Below, one piece after another: positions 16,613 to 24,146 of a DNA stretch of 34,368 nt. The notes under the pieces are model-generated. The model did no database searches, was not told the DNA's origin, and saw nothing but the letters and a program-made list of their open reading frames with translations. Position 1 is the stretch's first letter; every line of letters starts with the position of its first letter. The position numbers and the translations under genes are program-made. The stretch is from Fidelibacterota bacterium MT.SAG.2 (GTDB lineage: Bacteria > Fidelibacterota > SORT01): NCBI GenBank assembly GCA_004402915.1, contig SORU01000015.1, positions 1 to 34,368 on the forward strand, written 5' to 3'.

Positions 16613-17561
16613 TTTTTTGTATCGAAAGTTCTGCTTCAACTAAAAGTTTAACAAGCCCTTCAAAGTCCACTGTTTGATTCCAGCCTGTCAATGAAACCAA
16701 TTTGTGATTGTTACCTAATACGCTAAAATTGGAAATCGATTTAACTATACTTTTGTCTTCTACGACATATTTTTCCCAATTCAATCCCAGGTAATCAAAT
16801 GTAGTCTGAACAAAGTCTTGTACAGTATGTCGGACACCGCTTGAAATGACGAAATCATCAGGAACATGATGCTGCAGAATTTTATGCATAGCCACAACAT
16901 AATCACCTGCATAGCCCCAATCTGCTTCGGCTCCAAGATGACCCAGAACTAGCTTTTCTCCATGTCCCATCTTGATAGCAACTGCTGTTTCCACGATTTT
17001 CTTGGATACAAAATTGGATGTTCGCAGTGGTGATTCATGGGCGTACATTATTCCGACTGAAGCAAACACATTATAATTTGTTCTGTAGTAACGGCATAAC
17101 TGAGTGGCTGCAGATTTTGTAATGCCATATATATTAGTTGGATTGAGAGTTGTATCTTCATCCTGCATGGCATTATCAGGCTTGCCAAAAATTTGGCTTG
17201 ATGACGCATAAAACAACTTAGTACTCTTCGAAAAAAGTCTTATTGCTTCCAAGAAATTAGCTACAGCAAGAACATTAACAGCATGACTGATCTTAAATGT
17301 ATCTAAATCGTTATCAACGCTGTCCTGCGAGGATTTGTGATACGCCGCCAGGTGATATATTTCGTCGGGAGCAATTTCCTTAATCAACTTAAACACGCTG
17401 TCCGTGTCGGATATATCTACATCTGTAATTACTTCAACATTTGTAGTTGATAAAGGCTTGTTGATGTCAATCCCGACAACATTATAATCGCTTTCCAATA
17501 GATGCTCAGATAGATGGACACCATCCTGACCCGCCACACCAGTTATTAATACTTGTTTCAT
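16605..17561 (-). CDS. GDP-mannose 4,6-dehydratase-like SDR, catalytic Glu replaced
   Basis: 318-residue extended SDR of the GMD group: 'LITGVAGQDGVHLSEHL' at 5-21, 'YGITK' at 145-149, 'MYAHESPLRTSNFVSKKI' (GDP-sugar loop) and 'LGHLGAEADWGYAGDYVVAM', all typical of GMD. The serine motif reads 'SSSQIFG' (120-126), with Gln where active GMDs carry the catalytic Glu; the neighbour at 13214-14233 keeps that Glu. It may therefore be a 4-ketoreductase or epimerase acting after the dehydratase, or a dehydratase with altered chemistry. It is the first gene of the heptose operon, behind a candidate promoter at 17701-17729, and overlaps hddA by 8 nt. Confidence 0.88.
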   Translation of the reverse strand: MKQVLITGVAGQDGVHLSEHLLESDYNVVGIDINKPLSTTNVEVITDVDISDTDSVFKLIKEIAPDEIYHLAAYHKSSQDSVDNDLDTFKISHAVNVLAVANFLEAIRLFSKSTKLFYASSSQIFGKPDNAMQDEDTTLNPTNIYGITKSAATQLCRYYRTNYNVFASVGIMYAHESPLRTSNFVSKKIVETAVAIKMGHGEKLVLGHLGAEADWGYAGDYVVAMHKILQHHVPDDFVISSGVRHTVQDFVQTTFDYLGLNWEKYVVEDKSIVKSISNFSVLGNNHKLVSLTGWNQTVDFEGLVKLLVEAELSIQKNE

Positions 17562-17674
17562 CTAAACATTATATTCAATGCTTTAAACTTTTATCCCCAA
17601 GAGTAGTATTTTTGGATAAGATAACCTTAGAATAGTATTTCATGTGTCAATGTTTTCCTTCTAATTTACGTTTT

Positions 17675-17696
17675 GGTTAATAATTAATTATTGACC
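17675..17696. promoter_or_regulatory. 22-bp near-palindrome, candidate operator
   Basis: The 22 bases form two 11-bp half sites that match with one mismatch. The central 14 bp (AATAATTAATTATT) are a perfect palindrome, and GGT/ACC close the ends. It lies just downstream of the predicted -10 at 17701-17706 and overlaps the expected transcription start of the heptose operon, a position suited to a repressor. AT-rich palindromes also arise by chance, so function is inference. Confidence 0.5.
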
Positions 17697-17700
17697 GCAA

Positions 17701-17729
17701 ATTTTACTACTACCATCTTCATATGTCAA
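17701..17729 (-). promoter_or_regulatory. Sigma-70-type promoter for the GDP-heptose operon
   Basis: Minus-strand TTGACA (17724-17729), a 17-nt spacer and TAAAAT (17701-17706) match the consensus except for one -10 base. The start would fall near 17694, about 130 nt upstream of the SDR gene at 17561. Confidence 0.6.
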
Positions 17730-17841
17730 GTTATTTAACTCAATCTACAAGTTCTACGGCAGATTTGCTGTTATTGAACCCGAAGGAGAGGAGAGTTGGT
17801 AGCGCAATAGAAGAAATTTATGATCTACGTTGTTTACTTTT

Positions 17842-19032
17842 TCAAACTTGAATCTCTTCATTGGAAAATAACAAATGCCGAATCATTACTATCCAATTTA
17901 AGAATATAGCAGTACCATGCGCTAAAAGTACCGCAAGAGCCGCTCCCGTCGCCATCCATTGGGGGATTAGTAGGTAAAATAGTACAACACTAAGACCACC
18001 GGTTAGAAAAACTATTATGAAGTAAACTCTCTCTTTTCGGACAGCCACAAGGTACTGGGTGGCTACTTGCCCAATTCCTATAGCAATAACATAGAATCCA
18101 AGAATCCTCATAGAACTGGCCGCCGATGCATACTCAGGAGGGAATATTTGCATGATTTGAGTTGAAAAGAAAATTGCAGGTAACCCAATTACGGTGCCAG
18201 CCATAGCAGAAAGAGCAGTGTATTGAAGGAGAAAGCGTATCCGACGGGTTGGTGACACTCCAGGTTTCACTATCCTCGCAATGCGCGGATTCCCAACACG
18301 ACCGACCTGCGTTATCAGTATCATACCCAGAAGAACAACCAGCCAAGCAACGGAATATTCCCCGAGTTCTCCACTACCGGAGATATGTTTCAATACGATC
18401 TTACTTAACCCTCCAAAGGACAATGTTGCAATTATTGCGCTCCAGACCCACAGATTCTTTTTGAGCATGACGACTGCTAACAAATTGGCTTTTTGATCCA
18501 TCCGAAGATTGAGCTGAGGAAGGGCCCAGCGATACTGCAGTGAGAGACCCAGAATTACAGAGATGAACATGAATATTGAAATAGCCGTAATAGAAAGACT
18601 TTCTTCGAAGAAAAGTATGAATGTCCATATGCAGATGAAATAAAGACTTCGTTCTGACAGAAGATAGACCGCACTTCGTTTCATATTATCCCAGGCATCG
18701 TAAATCGCCGCGAGATTAAATGCTTTGATTCCCATTGTTAGAACGATCAAGATACCCCCAAACCGAAGTTGATTTTCTTCTGCGACCAGCGCGTTCACGC
18801 CAAATATACCAACGAGGGCTAACGTCAACATTGATCCTCTCAAGAGGATACTAGCAGAGGCGTATTCGTCAAAGCGCTTCGGAAAGTGCACCAAGTCGCG
18901 GATTAGAGTGCGCTCCAAACCGCAATTTGCAATTGTAATACAATATCCGCCCACGGTGATAGCATAGGAAAAATCTCCGAAAAGTTCTTTTCCAAATACT
19001 TTGGCGATTATTATCATCGTGATGAAAGACAT
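17842..19032 (-). CDS. Wzx-type oligosaccharide flippase, 5' end probably frameshifted
   Basis: Polytopic MATE/MOP-fold protein that would flip the lipid-linked repeat unit across the inner membrane. About 11-12 hydrophobic segments are seen over 396 residues, with Wzx-like 'AKVFGKELFGDFSYAITVGGYCITIANCGLERTLIRDL' near the start. The first ATG (19032) falls inside the first membrane helix. The same frame continues upstream without a stop to about 19173 and encodes the expected cytoplasmic leader ('LLKNTLTYFNEKERERRH') but has no ordinary start codon. An ATG at 19172, touching the polymerase stop, is one base out of frame. The intact protein would have about 443 residues. The Wzx role is inferred from topology and neighbours. 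Confidence 0.85.
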   Translation of the reverse strand: MSFITMIIIAKVFGKELFGDFSYAITVGGYCITIANCGLERTLIRDLVHFPKRFDEYASASILLRGSMLTLALVGIFGVNALVAEENQLRFGGILIVLTMGIKAFNLAAIYDAWDNMKRSAVYLLSERSLYFICIWTFILFFEESLSITAISIFMFISVILGLSLQYRWALPQLNLRMDQKANLLAVVMLKKNLWVWSAIIATLSFGGLSKIVLKHISGSGELGEYSVAWLVVLLGMILITQVGRVGNPRIARIVKPGVSPTRRIRFLLQYTALSAMAGTVIGLPAIFFSTQIMQIFPPEYASAASSMRILGFYVIAIGIGQVATQYLVAVRKERVYFIIVFLTGGLSVVLFYLLIPQWMATGAALAVLLAHGTAIFLNWIVMIRHLLFSNEEIQV

Positions 19033-19172
19033 ACCGGCAAGAATGACATTGATTCCAATCAGCGAGAATAATGTGTCAATTAGGTGGCGTCGCTCTCGTT
19101 CTTTCTCGTTGAAATATGTGAGCGTATTCTTTAATAGATTTTTATTACTTATTTGCCACTCGGAACCCTCAT

Positions 19173-20666
19173 TTAATCGTTTTCGAGGACTTTTATTTTA
19201 TGTAAATTCTGATATTGTTTTGTGAATTCCACACATGAAGCAATGATCATTCCATTGATAAATAAGCCCTTGCCTGACCAATACAGCTGAAACATGGCCG
19301 TAACAAGAAAGGCTACCATGCATAACATCATACCATTCAGCAACATTGGTTTTCCTTTAGAAAATATGTTCCTATTACGCAATTTTCTGAATATGTTGGA
19401 ACCCGGAATGATCCATAGCGCTGGAATCAGGACTAAACCTAACAAGCCGTATTTGAGATATATAACCAAAGGGAAAAAATGTGCCGAATAGAATTTACCT
19501 GTTTCGAAACTATAATCGGGAAAAGCACTTGCTTTTATTAGTATCAACGGGAATTTAAGGGCAATATCATCATAAAAACCACCGTAACCCATTCCCCACA
19601 TATAGGCATTACGTCTTTTAACTGAGTCAATAATATTTAAGCCTTCAGCAAAGCGAACCGGATCAATTCTCGATATTATATTGGGGTTTACCCCAACGTC
19701 AAATTTGCTAACATCACGACCTTGTGTAATCGTTATAGAGCGAGCGGTTATAACCTCTAGCGATTCAGGCTTTGTAATGAATAATGTCCAAATACTTACT
19801 GTTGTCAGCAAACCCATCATAGAAACGAAAAACACGCTCCGGCGAATACCAAGGATCGAGAGTAGAACGATGCCTCCAAGCAAGAATGTCAGCCATAGCA
19901 TACGCGTACCATAAGTCGCAAGCAAGAGGATAGATAATATGGTGATTGCCGAGCCGAGCAATACGCGCTTTCGCACCCAAATAAGAATAACGCCGAAGAA
20001 AATGAGAAAGACCACACCACCCTTCGCAGAATCCTCGCTGACGCGATTTACTCCCTCTGCAATGGCAGGACCGAAGTTGGCAACGAAATAAAGCAGGTCA
20101 ATGAAATGACGGGCCAGAAGGACTCCGACAAATACGGAAAGAACAAGAGTTAAGTTGCGTGGGTCTGTTCTGTATAGTGACAAAAACAAAATCGTGCTCA
20201 TAAGAAGCATTAAGGGAAATTTTAGGTCTCTCACAACTTCAATCGACGCATAGTCTCCGAAAAATCCTCCATAAATCAGTCCCGTAATAACCGGCACTGT
20301 TGCAAACCAGAGGATCGCCCGATTAATAAACGGGGGAAGCGTTATTTTCCGAGCCTTGAAAAACTGACAAAGTATGACTGTAAAAACAAACCAACTGGGA
20401 CGTATAGGTCCTAATCGCATCTGCCAGATCGAAGAAGTTGAATACAGCAGTTGGGCATCTGCCAGATCGCCGAAAGAGACTATGTCCTTCCCTGCGATAG
20501 CAAGCATCAGCAAAAGTATCAAAGCGGTTCGGAATGGTAATATGCAGATCGAGAGCATCAAAAAACCTATAATCGCGTAGGCACCGTAATATGCAATACC
20601 AAAATTATTCGGAATGTCCGAAAGGATAACAATTACAATGCCGTAAACGAAGAATCTAAAAATCAT
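19173..20666 (-). CDS. O-antigen polymerase/ligase-like membrane protein (Wzy type)
   Basis: 497 residues, strongly hydrophobic, with about 12 predicted membrane segments. A long, more polar stretch at about 290-390 ('NPNIISRIDPVRFAEGLNIIDSVKRRNAYMWGMGYGGFYDD') is the large periplasmic loop expected of Wzy and O-antigen ligase proteins, with 'GMGYGGF' recalling the G-x-G of that loop. It would join repeat units at the periplasmic face. Location directly upstream of the flippase (TAA-ATG junction) supports Wzy. Such proteins share little sequence, so the assignment rests on topology and context. The frame is open upstream to about 20765 without a usual start, and ATG 20666 begins the first membrane helix. 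Confidence 0.8.
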   Translation of the reverse strand: MIFRFFVYGIVIVILSDIPNNFGIAYYGAYAIIGFLMLSICILPFRTALILLLMLAIAGKDIVSFGDLADAQLLYSTSSIWQMRLGPIRPSWFVFTVILCQFFKARKITLPPFINRAILWFATVPVITGLIYGGFFGDYASIEVVRDLKFPLMLLMSTILFLSLYRTDPRNLTLVLSVFVGVLLARHFIDLLYFVANFGPAIAEGVNRVSEDSAKGGVVFLIFFGVILIWVRKRVLLGSAITILSILLLATYGTRMLWLTFLLGGIVLLSILGIRRSVFFVSMMGLLTTVSIWTLFITKPESLEVITARSITITQGRDVSKFDVGVNPNIISRIDPVRFAEGLNIIDSVKRRNAYMWGMGYGGFYDDIALKFPLILIKASAFPDYSFETGKFYSAHFFPLVIYLKYGLLGLVLIPALWIIPGSNIFRKLRNRNIFSKGKPMLLNGMMLCMVAFLVTAMFQLYWSGKGLFINGMIIASCVEFTKQYQNLHKIKVLEND

Positions 20667-20752
20667 CCATTCAGAGATGTTGATCTGGTGATTGCCTTCT
20701 ACTTCACTTTTATCTATCTCGATTGCGTCTCTGATTTTCGCCAGTCCTTCAA

Positions 20753-20781
20753 GTTTTACTACGCTCTATATCCGCAGTCAA
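20753..20781 (-). promoter_or_regulatory. Candidate promoter for polymerase/flippase genes
   Basis: Minus-strand TTGACT (20776-20781), 17-nt spacer, TAAAAC (20753-20758). The -35 is good and the -10 is 4 of 6. A start near 20746 would leave a leader of about 80 nt before the polymerase ATG. Confidence 0.4.
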
Positions 20782-20813
20782 TTATGTCCGCCATATTCCT
20801 GATTGACATCTAT

Positions 20814-20844
20814 ATGGTCGGTTTGAGTTTATGATTCCGACCAT
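20814..20844 (-). terminator. Stem-loop at the wecB stop codon
   Basis: A perfect 8-bp inverted repeat, ATGGTCGG (20814-20821) and CCGACCAT (20837-20844), with a 15-nt loop. On the minus strand the hairpin begins at the last base of the wecB TAA. No T-run follows, so it is more likely an attenuator or mRNA-stabilising hairpin than a strong intrinsic terminator. Confidence 0.45.
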
Positions 20845-21950
20845 TACATCTTGCTCTGCCACCACGATCGGAGTATTTTTGTTATCCTGCCTGATGTCTT
20901 ACCATCCCACAGTTCCGGTATGCCACCTTTTACCCGTTTACCGCTGAGAAGCTCATTTACCGATTCGATTATCCTGGCTGTGTCCATCCCGACAACTTGA
21001 TTTGTTCCTTCCGTTACGGTTATAGGTCTTTCTGTCTCATTTCTTAAGGTAAGACAAGGAATTTCCATTGCCGTAGTTTCTTCTTGTATTCCGCCAGAAT
21101 CAGTTAGAACCATGAATGAATTTTTCATCAAGGAAAGAAAATGGTGATAACCTACCGGTTCTACGACATGTAAATTCGAAAACTCTTTCAAATAGTCGTT
21201 TAGTCCAAATTCATTGATCGTTTTTCTGGTACGTGGATGAAGCGGCCAGATAAGTTTGACGTTTTGTTGAATAGCATTAAAAGCATCCAATATGGCTTTA
21301 AGATTTTCTTTATTATCAACGCATTCAGGTCTGTGGAGTGTAATTAAACCATATTTTGCCCCGTTAATTGAATACCTATCCAATACTTCACTTCCATCGC
21401 CGATTCTTTCCAAACTATCAAACAGGCTATCGATCATTATATTTCCAACAAGATGAATTTTTTCTTCTTCAATACCTTCATCAATCAAATTCCGAGAATC
21501 TTCTTTTGTGGGTGTCAGAAGCAGTTCAGACAACCTGTCTGTCAAAATTCTATTTGATTCTTCCGGCATATCCCAGTTTCTGCTTCTTAAACCGGCTTCC
21601 ACGTGGGCAATCGGTATGCCCATTTTGTTTCCCGCCAATGCGATCGCCAATGTTGAATTCACATCCCCGACTACGACGATCAAATCTGTTGGCGAGGACA
21701 TGAAATACTCTTCTGCTGTTACCATAATTTTTGCAATTACCTTCAGGTGACTTCCGGAACCGACATTAAAATGGACATGAGGCTTATCAATTCTAAGATC
21801 TTCAAAAAAAACATCAGACATAAATTTATCGTAGTGCTGACCTGTATGAATTAATGTTGATTCAATATCGTTTTCAGTTTTGAAAGATCTCAATAAAGGA
21901 GCGATCTTAACAAAATTAGGACGCGTGCCGACTATGCTGGTGATTTTCAT
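20844..21950 (-). CDS. wecB: Non-hydrolysing UDP-N-acetylglucosamine 2-epimerase
   Basis: 368 residues, full family length. It interconverts UDP-GlcNAc and UDP-ManNAc. Motifs run in order: 'SIVGTRPNFVKIAPLL' at the N-terminus, 'HTGQHYDKFMS', 'LIVVVGDVNSTLA' (catalytic Asp), 'IAHVEAGLRS' and 'MPEESNR' (catalytic Glu residues), 'GLITLHRPECVDN' (His) and 'VLTDSGGIQEETTAMEIP' (UDP binding). An AGGAATAAA ribosome binding site precedes the ATG at 21950. It is the first gene of the leftward operon, diverging from the rightward one. The product could feed ManNAc-derived or 2,3-diamino sugars, perhaps the sugar amidinated by the WbuX-type module; that link is inference. Confidence 0.95.
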   Translation of the reverse strand: MKITSIVGTRPNFVKIAPLLRSFKTENDIESTLIHTGQHYDKFMSDVFFEDLRIDKPHVHFNVGSGSHLKVIAKIMVTAEEYFMSSPTDLIVVVGDVNSTLAIALAGNKMGIPIAHVEAGLRSRNWDMPEESNRILTDRLSELLLTPTKEDSRNLIDEGIEEEKIHLVGNIMIDSLFDSLERIGDGSEVLDRYSINGAKYGLITLHRPECVDNKENLKAILDAFNAIQQNVKLIWPLHPRTRKTINEFGLNDYLKEFSNLHVVEPVGYHHFLSLMKNSFMVLTDSGGIQEETTAMEIPCLTLRNETERPITVTEGTNQVVGMDTARIIESVNELLSGKRVKGGIPELWDGKTSGRITKILRSWWQSKM

Positions 21951-22524
21951 ATTTTATTCCTATATATCTCAGTATAAAAGTTAAAACCTCTCATCTAAAT
22001 GCTGATTGATAATTCAGCTCCCAAAATTTACGCGTGAATACGGTCAAATGCATCTTTATTATAAAATATCTCATTAACTATTTCTTTCATTGGAAGTCAG
22101 CATATACAACTAAAAAGAGCTTGCCAATATTTACTGTCTATCTTAACTTTCTTCAGGGAAATATTGTCTCAGAGTAGATGGGAACTAGTAATATTAACTA
22201 TTTAATGTAATAAGTTTGAGAAAAATAAAAGATATGATAGATAGCGTTTTTGCAGTGTGTAAATCTGATGAAAATCTTTTGCGAAATCATATATCGAATG
22301 GTTTGGTAGAAAAATGACTGCGCAACTTTACTTCAAAGTCGATCTTCCAAGCCATGGTTTTCAAAGAATCATGCCTCCCGTCATAGACCACTTTAGCCTT
22401 AATAATTAAAGGGATAAATTTTTACTATGCATGGAAAGGCTATCAGGATCCGGATTTATATTTACATTGATAATGTTACATTTCCCTCCCTACCGACTCC
22501 GAAAAATTCCACTACAGAAATTCA
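21951..22524. other. Divergent intergenic region between wecB and the rightward operon
   Basis: 574 bp that must carry promoters for both directions. I see no strong consensus promoter. A minus-strand TATAAT sits near 22080 with a poor -35, and plus-strand TTGAGA-16-TAGATA lies near 22215. On the minus strand an open stretch of about 46 codons at 22285-22420 contains 'KAKVVYDGRHDSLKTMAWKIDFE'; a 31-codon ATG frame lies opposite it at 22315-22410. Neither has convincing start signals or recognisable homology, so they are not called as genes. Confidence 0.4.
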
Positions 22525-23178
22525 ATGAGAAAATTAGTAATAATCGGCGCAGGTTCTGAAATTGGAAAATCACTATCGTCGAACGGCTCTAAAGATGTCA
22601 TCAAAATCTCTCGAAATGATGCTATATTTTACCTTTATGGTCAGGATCTCGAAAATTATCTTACAAAACTTGAGCTAACTGATTCGGACATAGTATATTT
22701 GAGTGCAGTACTTTATCCAAAAACAATAGCAGACCAGACTCAGGAGGAATTTTACGAGTCATTCAATGTTAATTTTAGACTTCCTACTATAATTATTAAC
22801 TATTTGAATAATCATTCAGAAAACTATAATTTTTGCTTTGTGTCAACAGAATCAGCGTTGAAAGGTTCATTCGATGACAGTTACGCCGGCGCAAAAAGAG
22901 CTGTCGAGATGATAATAGAAGAAACTCGCCTAAATGATCCGCACTCGAGAATCTTCGCGATAGCCCCATCTACAATTGGTGATTCTGGAATGACTACATC
23001 ACGAAGCGATAAGGATCGTCTTGCGAGCTATCTGGCTGCCCATCCAAAACAAAGATTTTTATCATCTCATGAGGTCGCCAACTTAATTCTCAGCCTTCTT
23101 TCGGATACTTATAGCTATTTAACCAATACCGTTGTTCGTCTTGATGGTGGCAAGTTCGCGAGAAAAACCTATAAATGA
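22525..23178 (+). CDS. Short-chain dehydrogenase/reductase
   Basis: 217-residue classical SDR. The N-terminal nucleotide motif is 'KLVIIGAGSEIGKSL'. 'DIVYLSAVLYPKTIADQTQEEFYESFNVNFRLP' is the usual Asn-containing helix. The catalytic motif is 'YAGAKRAVEMII' with Ser in 'CFVSTESAL' ahead of it. 'VVRLDGGKF' is the conserved C-terminal turn. It overlaps the next gene by 4 nt (ATGA). It opens the rightward operon that also holds an FAD oxidoreductase, a glycosyltransferase and the amidination module, so it probably reduces a keto group of a sugar nucleotide. Exact substrate unknown. Confidence 0.85.
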   Translation: MRKLVIIGAGSEIGKSLSSNGSKDVIKISRNDAIFYLYGQDLENYLTKLELTDSDIVYLSAVLYPKTIADQTQEEFYESFNVNFRLPTIIINYLNNHSENYNFCFVSTESALKGSFDDSYAGAKRAVEMIIEETRLNDPHSRIFAIAPSTIGDSGMTTSRSDKDRLASYLAAHPKQRFLSSHEVANLILSLLSDTYSYLTNTVVRLDGGKFARKTYK

Positions 23179-24146
23179 TAGCGATTGTTGGAGCTGGTTG
23201 GTATGGATTATATATGGCTTATGTATTGCAAAAGCAAGGTATTCCATATATAGTGTACGAAAAATCAGACCGAATATTCAATGGGGAATCATTTCGAAAC
23301 CAGAATCGATTACACCAAGGCTTTCATTATCCCAGATCATATGAGACAAGAATGCAATCAATCAGAGGATTCAAGAAGTTTCTTGAAGTTTTCGGCTCTG
23401 TAACCACAGAGGTGAAAGAAAATATTTACGCCGTACCTTATGACTCTATTATCGACTTTAGAACTTGTCTCCAAATATTTGAAGCTTCTGAACTTGAATT
23501 TGAAACCATAAAACATGAGTCACTTCCGGATGATATTTTTGAAGGTGCAATTCGAGTTGACGAGAGGTTTATCGATCCGCTATTGGCACGAGATTACTTT
23601 AGATCTCTAAATCTAAGTATCCAATTTGATTCAGAAATTAGTGTAGTTGACGAAAAAGTTCTATTAGACGGTCTGAAAATTGATTTCGATTTACTATTTG
23701 ACTGCACTTACGGAACATTGATGAAGGATGACACATACTTTGAGCGGTTTTTTCTTACTCACGTAATCAAATTGGACGACAGCCTTATGTTCGACGCCCT
23801 TACTGTTATTGATGGTCCCTTCTTTTCGATTTACCCATTTACAAGCAGCCTGCACACGTTAACGCATGTAAAGTTTGGAATCATAAACGACGAAAATGTT
23901 CCTTCGGAACCGGGAAAAAACTTTGAAGCCACTATTTCCGATGCAGAGCAATACCTGCCGGGGATTTCAAATAAGATAGAGACAATTGATTCTTTTACTT
24001 CCAGAAAGTACCTACCTATATCCGGTAGCGCTTATAGAGGGACATCTATCAGAAAACACAATAACAAATTCTACTCGGTTCTTGGTGGTAAAATAGACAC
24101 AATTTTCGAGATTGACGACCTTCTCCTAAAATTGGGGATTTTATGA
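23175..24146 (+). CDS. FAD-dependent oxidoreductase (DAO/UGM-like)
   Basis: 323 residues starting with a clear FAD dinucleotide-binding fold, 'IAIVGAGWYGLYMAYVLQKQGIPYIVYEK', where G-x-G-x-x-G and the terminal Glu are present. 'FRNQNRLHQGFHYPRSYETR' follows, a segment I recall from FAD-dependent oxidoreductases inside capsule clusters. Late in the protein 'KFYSVLGGKIDTIFEIDD' resembles the C-terminal FAD contact. It is coupled by ATGA overlaps to both neighbours. Function is uncertain: it could oxidise an amino or hydroxy group of a sugar nucleotide or act as a mutase-like enzyme. No membrane segment or signal peptide is seen. Confidence 0.78.
   Translation: MIAIVGAGWYGLYMAYVLQKQGIPYIVYEKSDRIFNGESFRNQNRLHQGFHYPRSYETRMQSIRGFKKFLEVFGSVTTEVKENIYAVPYDSIIDFRTCLQIFEASELEFETIKHESLPDDIFEGAIRVDERFIDPLLARDYFRSLNLSIQFDSEISVVDEKVLLDGLKIDFDLLFDCTYGTLMKDDTYFERFFLTHVIKLDDSLMFDALTVIDGPFFSIYPFTSSLHTLTHVKFGIINDENVPSEPGKNFEATISDAEQYLPGISNKIETIDSFTSRKYLPISGSAYRGTSIRKHNNKFYSVLGGKIDTIFEIDDLLLKLGIL

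Noticed and set aside
22285-22420. Minus-strand open stretch with 'KAKVVYDGRHDSLKTMAWKIDFE', and the 31-codon ATG frame opposite it
   Set aside because: It slightly recalls glycosyltransferase or sugar-transferase text, but it is short, has no start or ribosome binding site, and I could not match it to a family with confidence.
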